DNA of 64,000 bases, taken from positions 1,054,001-1,118,000 of the forward strand of contig NW_024467104.1 of NCBI RefSeq assembly GCF_017591425.1, in the 5' to 3' direction. Each line of letters opens with the position of its first letter. Within the stretch, counting starts at the first letter, position 1. This DNA comes from Ochotona curzoniae (taxonomy: Eukaryota > Chordata > Mammalia > Lagomorpha > Ochotonidae). Shown here in pieces: positions 57,313 through 64,000 of this stretch. Both the position numbers and the translations under genes were made by a program. Under the pieces are notes generated by a model. It was not told the origin of the DNA. It saw nothing but the letters and a program-made list of their open reading frames with translations, and ran no database searches.

Positions 57313-58045
57313 AAACTGGCATGCCATCATCTCCTCTGACTGCCTTTTTAAACTTCCTTCAGAAATTAATATATTAATATATGAATCCATGCAAATCATT
57401 CAGGTAAAACCTATCGTTTGGATATTTTAGAAAACATCCTTGGAGAGCAACTCTGTATTAATGATGTAATCTTTAAACCACAATGACTGATGTTGATCAA
57501 AGTATCTGCATCCTATTCATCATTGTGATCACCTTGTGAAAATTTATGAATAATACTCATTCTCCCAAATTTGAAATAATTGAATGATTGTGCATTTTCA
57601 AGGATATGGAAAAGATTTGATTGTTAACACAAACATGATGGCAATTATGATATGCATTTCCTTGCAGGTACCTTGACTTAGAGGAAATTTATTAGAATTC
57701 AATTAGGATTGCCCATTAATTTATATACATCCAAGAATTTCCAGAAATAGAGTAAGAAGAAGTGAGTATGAATATGCATGTATCTGGCTGTGGGATAAAA
57801 TCCAATATTGACTTTTCTTCATGACATTGTCTGTGATGAGTCCAACCCAGGCTTTATCCAAAATTAGCTTAATAAATTTAATGGGAAAATAGGAGCTAGA
57901 CATTTCCTGTATAATGATAAATATATATATATATATATAAATATATATATAAATATATATACGAAGTAGCTGTGTATTAAAATGTATGCAAATGTGTGTT
58001 CATTATTAAATTCCTTTATATGTTTACTATTTTGACAATGTTGAC
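57313..58045. other. Intergenic sequence with (TA)n tract
   Basis: The first part weakly resembles the 3' flank of the gene at 33.6 kb (the 'gtgatcaccttgtga' region, 57,525). A TA-rich microsatellite lies at 57,917-57,961. Confidence 0.5.
57917..57961. repeat. (TA)n microsatellite
   Basis: Imperfect TA dinucleotide run with AAATA interruptions. Confidence 0.9.
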
Positions 58046-58049
58046 TCTA

Positions 58050-58260
58050 ATTTTAACCAACCCAGATGTCCAAATATACATGACTGGCTAATGGAAATGT
58101 TTTATATTTACATTGTGGAAATCTATTCAACCATGAAACAAAAATGAAATCCTATCTTTTTCAACAAAATGGATGAAACTTGGTACCATTATTCTTAACA
58201 AAATAAGCCAGAAAAAAAAATGTTTTCTCTGACATATGGAAGCAGGTATGGAATGCAATA
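58050..58260 (+). mobile_element. Old LINE-1 3' fragment
   Basis: Word order 'cccagatgtccaaatataca', 'gtggaaatctattcaacc', 'acaaaatggatgaaacttgg', 'aacaaaataagccag' is the classic ancient L1 ORF2-end/3' UTR pattern. Confidence 0.75.
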
Positions 58261-58892
58261 TATATGTATAAGAATGGCATTGTCAGATTGGGATATAATT
58301 GTTGTTTTTAGCCCTTGTTTAAACTGTTCTGGAAATGTGATATTCTCACATTTATTTGCTGAAATTTATGTTTATCAATGAATTAAGGCATAGATATAGC
58401 GTGGATTAAAATTACCTCTGTAAAAACCAATGAAGAGAGGAGGGATTATGGATTTTTAACCAGAGAGATTGACACTTCATCCAAGTCACATGGTCACCAA
58501 GCCACATAAAGGTACATTATTTAATTTCAAATTATCTCTCCTTCCACCTCACACTGAGCTAGTTATCAAAGTCCTCCACGTGTGCCAATGCTAGATGGAT
58601 TTTTTGAAGTGACAAAGTGATGAGGTTACCTCTTAGGAGGATTTATTATGATTGTGATATGCGTCTTTATAGTAAGAACCATCCATTTCCTGTGCATTTC
58701 AGGTTGATCTACGAATTTGTTTTCATCAAAGTAGAATTACCAGATTGTTCCATGTTAAAGCAAGGATTTGGGGTTTATGAAAGACCTATATAGACTGCAT
58801 TTTCTTAATGTAAGCTCCAAGTTTTAATCTGCTCTAATTTTTCTATTATATAACATATGCATCTATCAAAACAATACATTGTATCTTTTTCA
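58261..58892. other. Intergenic sequence
   Basis: AT-rich, no feature identified. Confidence 0.5.
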
Positions 58893-58894
58893 AA

Positions 58895-59207
58895 AAAAAT
58901 TTTTATTCATTTTTTATTAGAAGGCAGATTTACAGAGAGAAAGAAATACAGACAGAAAAACATTTCATTTCCTTGTTCACTCCACAACTAGTCATAACAG
59001 TTGACCTGAGTCAATCTGAAGCCAGGAAACAGGAGCTTCTTCCTGGTCTCCCATGCAAGTACAGGTTCTCAAGACTTTGGGCCATGATCTACTGTTTTTC
59101 TAGGTCACAAGCAGGGAACTGGAGCAGCTGGGACATGAACCCATGCCCATATAGATCCCAGTGATTTCAAGGTGAGGATTCAGCCACTGGGTCATTGCAT
59201 TGGGTCC
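58895..59207 (-). mobile_element. C-type SINE
   Basis: Inverted copy: 'cattttttattagaaggcag', 'caatctgaagccaggaaac', head ending 'gcattgggtcc'. Confidence 0.82.
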
Positions 59208-60305
59208 TTCTCTCCATCTTAGATATACAATTACTATATGTGAAATTTAATTAAAATAGATTAACAATATAAAGCACATGTTTGTAATAAAGTATAGGAA
59301 AATACAGATAGAGAAATGATTTTCATTATGTTTTGTCCCAAAAATATGCACAACTGTTTCAACCCTTGTTCTATTTGAACACTTTAACTTGCATGTATGT
59401 TATTGTAATTCAGATTTCATTATGATAAGTAGATCAGAGCACTAATTTTTTATTTCATTTGTGCTTGCATGTAATATTTTTATGTAATAATTCATTATTG
59501 ACCTGGCTATAAATATTGATTCTAGAATAATAAATAGAAAAGCATTGAAATATTGAAAGAATATAAAGCTATAAGTATTATTTTCTGACCCAAAGTGAAA
59601 TGTCATCAATATTTCAGTGTACTTCATTCCCCTTGGTTTATCTTCCATTCTGTTTGGCATCAACATAACCCAGCTTCTCAGAGATTAGCTCATGTTTTTT
59701 TTAATGTGTCTTTCTAATATCATATTAAAATATGTGTTGATTTCTTGTGTTATCTGGTTGGAGTTTTCATTAGTTACAACAGAGGATTGAATATATGTTT
59801 AATAATTAAATACTATGTATCAGTTCAGTGATTATTTCCAATTTCTCAATGATTCCATGTGTGAAGGATTTTGAATGATTACTGTTTGGAAAATGTCATC
59901 AGTTTTTTTTTTTTTTAGTTATGCACCTTTTCCTCGTGCTAAAATTGAGTAAACAAGGACTTAACTGGCAATAATTTTCCTGGCTAAATTTCATTGGAAT
60001 TCAAAGACATGATCTGGATATTGTTATATATAATATGGTCTGTCACTATTTGTTTTACACTTTTAACCAATTTTGTCCCAGTGTTCATTAATAGTTTTTC
60101 TCAACAATTTGTGATATTGTTAAATACACATAAAGTAAATCCATTTGTTTCTAAATTTCATATATATATATATAAACTAGATTTTAATAAATTATTCAGG
60201 CTTCAGATGTATTATAATTTTACTAAGTGTATTTTCATTATTCTTTTCTTCCTATCTTCTCTTAGAACATGTGACAGACATTGATAGAGATCAACACTCC
60301 TTTTT
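59208..60305. other. AT-rich intergenic sequence
   Basis: No feature identified. A T-rich run is at 59,906-59,918 and a short (TA)n at about 60,162-60,173. Confidence 0.5.
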
Positions 60306-60307
60306 CA

Positions 60308-60612
60308 GAATTTGTTTAGTTATTTGAAACTCAGCATTATGGAGAGAGATAGAGACAAAGGAAAGGAGATAACTTCTATTTGTTAGCTACCTGCCCGATG
60401 ACCCCAACCACCAGAGATAGGCCAGTCTGAAGCCTAGAGCCAGGAGCCAGGAATATTGTCTGGGTCTCCATGAGGGTGCAAAGGTCTAGGCACCTGTGTC
60501 ACTTCTATTTCTGCCAGGCCATTGGAAAAATTGATTTGGAAGTGGAACATTCGGGACTTGGACCAAGGCCATATGAAATTCCAAGGTTTCAGATAGTGAC
60601 TTACTCAATCTT
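60308..60612 (-). mobile_element. C-type SINE, old copy
   Basis: Inverted, diverged: 'agttatttgaaactcagc', 'ccagtctgaagcctagagccagg', a head remnant near 60,600. Confidence 0.7.
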
Positions 60613-63275
60613 CATTCGTTTTAGTGGAGCTGTTATGCTAAAATACTCTGTGGGTGGATAAGAATTGGAAAATAAGTGAAAAAATAAAATAATATGTAAT
60701 GGCTATTAATAGTTTCACAGGGATAAATTATATGCCTATTTTCATCAAGAAGCAATGTGTTTGATTAATGGCAAGTGATAATAGATCATGGAGCCATAAA
60801 AACATGTAAATTATGATTTTTTGTTGAAATATAATAAAAGATATTGTCTGGAATTCAAGAAGAATGAACATAAAAGTTCAATGAAAATATAGCCAGCAAA
60901 AGCACCTGATATTAGAGAAAGGAGCTTTTCTTTTCTTTTATGAGAAAATCTCTCTCATCAGAAGGAACTTTAAAACATGTTAAATGAATGAAAATCATTA
61001 AGAAAATATGTTATGAATAATTTCAAAGGTCCTGAAATTTGAGAAGCTAAGGAATCAACAGGAGGAGCTACTGTAGATATGAGATGGAGTTAATAGAGAC
61101 GAGGTCTTAACAGAATACAAGGCCCTGCCTAACCTGGGTCAGATGACGTCTACAATTGTGTCCTTCAATCATCACACCCAAGGACCATTTTTACTTTGGA
61201 GTCAGAATCAGAGTCACTGTACCCTGATCAACGAATGAGGCCAACCTACAAATTCATTCTTTTCTTGGCAATAAAAGATAAACTTTCTACAAAGTAGGGG
61301 ACTACAATCCATTATTTCCTGACAGATTCAGGCTTAATTTTTTTTCCCTACTCCCCTTTTGTAGTGTATGAAAATAACAAATATTCCATGGTTCCTTGGT
61401 GCTCCAGTCATCCTAATTCTTTTCTTACAAAGCAATGAAGAATTTGGGCTGATTCTTCACTTGAATTATTTCACTGATCTCCAACTGATTTCAGTTGATC
61501 TATCCTATTTCGGTTGATCTCATGCCACTCATTTTACACTTTGCCTCAGTATTATAAATTGTATTTTGTCAACTTTTCCTCATCCGACAGTCAGGTCTAA
61601 GACAAAACTCTTACTTGTCTATAATAGTGCAATGGTTTTTATTCTTCCACAGATAAAATCTTCTATTCTCCTACACCAGTGATTTTTTTTTTTTATAAAA
61701 CCAAATGATTTCTGTAAATAACTTCATGAATTTGTTAAATGTTGTCCATCACATTGCACTAAAATCTCTATGTTTTGCCAGGGAAACTATGTGATGTCTC
61801 ATCAACCACATCTCCAACTTCATCATCCATATCTCCTCTTTGTTACCTCTTCTGCCTCATTGCCCTTCTGGCTGCTCCCTGAACAGATGGGCCCTTTCCT
61901 GCCTTGAGAACTTTCCATTGCTTCTCCATCCTCCCCAAATATCCTTTCCTGAACAGCTGCCTGAACAGATGGTGTTTTGGGCTCATCATATCCCATAACC
62001 CACAATGTCACACACCCATTACTGACTTGAAACAACCTATTAAGAGACCATCCTTTCTGATCTGTGTATCTCCTTCATTTCAAGAGGAAGAGGTGAGAAA
62101 GTGGCTGAAATAAGGATAATCTGACAAAACACAATTATATATACAAAATAATGCCAGTCTGAATACAGAGTTATTGAAAACAACCCTGATTTTACTTAGA
62201 GAAGGGGGAAAAATTAAGCCTTGCATACAATGCAGAGCAAAAACACAAACTTCAACTCCTATAACCTGTTTTGTTAGACCTCAGCCAATTGGAGGCTTCA
62301 ATGGAGACATAAATGAATTCTGCAACAACGTTGGAAAGAGACAAAGATTTAGTGAAGGAAATCATTTCTGTACATGATTGTGAATGTGCTGTGATGATGC
62401 TGAGTCTAACGGTGTCAACATATTTCAATGAAAACCAGAGTTGGAGAAGTCCCTCCACATGAATAAAGGTGTTCAGATATATTCCTTTTTCTCAAGGCGT
62501 TACCTTAAATTTATTTTTATCTTAACCACTGCCACATAATACAATGTGATTAACAATAAAAAAATTAAAAATAAATAAATAAATAAATTTATTTTTATCT
62601 AAATTTCTTTGGGATTTTCTCTTAATGATTGCACAATATACTCAGGATTTGGAGTATATTCTGTCAAATCAAAATGTAAGGTTTTATGCTTGGAAAATCA
62701 AAATAGTTAACATATGAAGTGTTTGCATTCTAAGAATTGATAAGGCCTGTTCTAAGTCTCAAAATAACAGATCTATAAGCAACATCAGTGATGGCTATGA
62801 GTTCTGCCTGATCTCATCTATTTTCATTTGTCACTTAAAAAAGAAAACAAAGCAATATTTTTACAAATTCATGGTTTCCAGAATTTGAAGACTTAACTTG
62901 AAGAGATAGTAATTTTTTTGTCTTCCCCCAAGGTCCTCAAAGTTAGAAGATTTGTATCTCAATGAGTAACCTTGTTAGATTCATTTCTCAAAAATTAATC
63001 AGGAAATCACTTGTGGGATATTATTAGAGCTTCTTCTGGAGATATTTACAAAAGCCACATACCCTTCAATTAAAAAAAAAACTAGGAGTTTATCATTAGC
63101 TCTATGTAATATCTTTGAAAACGCAATAATATTACTACTTATTAAGCTGTTGAGATCAGTTGCTTGTAATTAAATGATCCTGGCTATAGTTTTGTTCATT
63201 GTATCTCAGTTGGAGCAGCGGATTCTTCTTCTGAATGTCTCCTCTATACAATTTATTCCTTTTTTCTCTCTATCT
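60613..63275. other. Intergenic sequence
   Basis: No gene. 61,800-62,050 has C/T-rich words ('ctgctccctgaacagatgg') that might be an ancient L2/MIR-like segment in antisense. 62,530-62,590 ('cacataatacaatgtgattaacaat' plus an A/T tail) is a tiny L1 3' terminus like the end of the 41.8-kb element. Confidence 0.45.
62530..62592 (+). mobile_element. LINE-1 terminal 3' fragment
   Basis: 'acataatacaatgtgattaac' plus 'aataaaaaaattaaaaataaa' closely resembles the final ~45 bp plus tail of the L1 at 41,875-41,915. Confidence 0.6.
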
Positions 63276-63276
63276 T

Positions 63277-63585
63277 TTAAAGTTTATTTATTTTTACTGG
63301 AAATGCAGATTTAGAGAGAAGAGAAAAAGAAAGACAGTCCATCTGCTGGTTCACTCCCCAAATGGCTACAATAGCTAGAACTCAGCATTTTAGAATCCAG
63401 GAACTTCTCTCAGGTATACTACATGGGTATAGGGTCCCACCTTCTTGGGCCATCCTCCACTGCTTTCCTAGACCACAATTGGGGGGTTGAATCATAATTG
63501 GAGCAGTTGAGACATGATGGTTCATGGGATGATGGCATTTGCGATGGAGGATTAACCAATGAGGCATTATACTTGACTTGAGTAT
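63277..63585 (-). mobile_element. C-type SINE
   Basis: Inverted, diverged: 'gtttatttatttttactgg', 'ccatctgctggttcactccc', 'tgctttcctagaccac'. Confidence 0.78.
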
Positions 63586-64000
63586 TTGACTCATTTAATA
63601 ACTTTTATGTTTATTTTTCTGATGTATAAATACTGTGGAGACAGAAATAATATAATAATCACCTTGGAATTCTTTTGGGGAATATGCATAATATTTTAGC
63701 TATATAGTTCATATTTAGTAAAGAGTTATTAAGTAAAATGCGATTAGATTATATAAAATTGGATCAGCTAATAACTAGTTTACTTAATACATAGCACCAA
63801 CTGCTAAGAAGGTCCATGTAGGAAAAGACTATGCTTAAGATATGATTCCAGAGATTGGCAGTAATTCATTTAAAATATTTTCTCTTGGGATCCTGTCTGT
63901 ATCATTTTTCATGGATTTATGATACACTTCCATAGGCTCTGGGATTTCCTGTCCCTCTGCCCAAGTTCCCTCCCACATACTTATTGATTTCCCTTGTAGT
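63586..64000. other. AT-rich intergenic sequence
   Basis: No feature identified up to the window edge. Confidence 0.5.

Overview
The window is mammalian nuclear DNA from the olfactory receptor (OR) subgenome. It has AT-rich intergenic sequence, LINE-1 3' ends, intronless ~310-residue seven-helix receptor genes, and about thirty copies of one tRNA-derived SINE family. These SINEs carry a tRNA-like head with A and B boxes, a C/T-rich stretch and an AATAAA-type tail, which is the lagomorph C-SINE pattern. The youngest copies, and the L1 3' ends with a CACCATGGGGGGAGGG core, look more like pika (Ochotona) than rabbit. The species call is inference; 'lagomorph' is fairly safe.

Layout. 0-1.4 kb: intergenic with one SINE. 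1.4-3.6 kb: a degenerate ~30-bp minisatellite. 3.6-4.6 kb and 8.1-9.5 kb: two GC-richer blocks I cannot identify. 4.6-15.6 kb: SINEs and old L1 pieces. 15.9-16.9 kb, minus strand: an OR5AR1-like receptor broken by one extra base in a homopolymer. 23.4-39.6 kb and 42.6-57.1 kb: two diverged copies of one OR block. Copy 1 holds an intact OR5AP2-like gene (25.5 kb), an intact OR5M1/OR5M10-like gene (33.6 kb) and a 3' OR5M remnant (38.7 kb). Copy 2 holds an intact OR5AP2-like gene (47.8 kb), a 5' OR5M remnant (51.9 kb), an intact OR5M gene (55.5 kb) and a further C-terminal OR5M remnant (57.1 kb). 57.3-64 kb: intergenic repeats.

The content and relative orientation (OR5AR1 divergent from OR5AP2 and OR5M) match what I remember of the human 11q12.1 OR cluster, so this looks like the syntenic locus with a lagomorph-side block duplication.

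The main biological signal is in the duplicated block. Flanking and intronic DNA of the two copies is clearly diverged, yet the coding bodies of each gene pair are almost identical by eye (OR5AP2 pair: about 13 differences in ~870 bp; OR5M pair: 3 differences in 800 bp). Identity stops abruptly at the start and just before the end of each gene, which points to recent gene conversion. Flanks suggest that the two surviving OR5M genes sit at non-equivalent positions, so each block copy may have lost the other OR5M gene. Each intact gene has a plausible upstream non-coding exon with a splice donor. Candidate O/E (EBF) and homeodomain sites are conserved between copies. A 51-bp piece of 5S rRNA is present in one block copy and absent from the matching site in the other.

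All receptors would act as G-protein-coupled odorant receptors in the cilia of olfactory neurons. One allele of one gene is normally expressed per neuron, so these genes are alternatives rather than a pathway.
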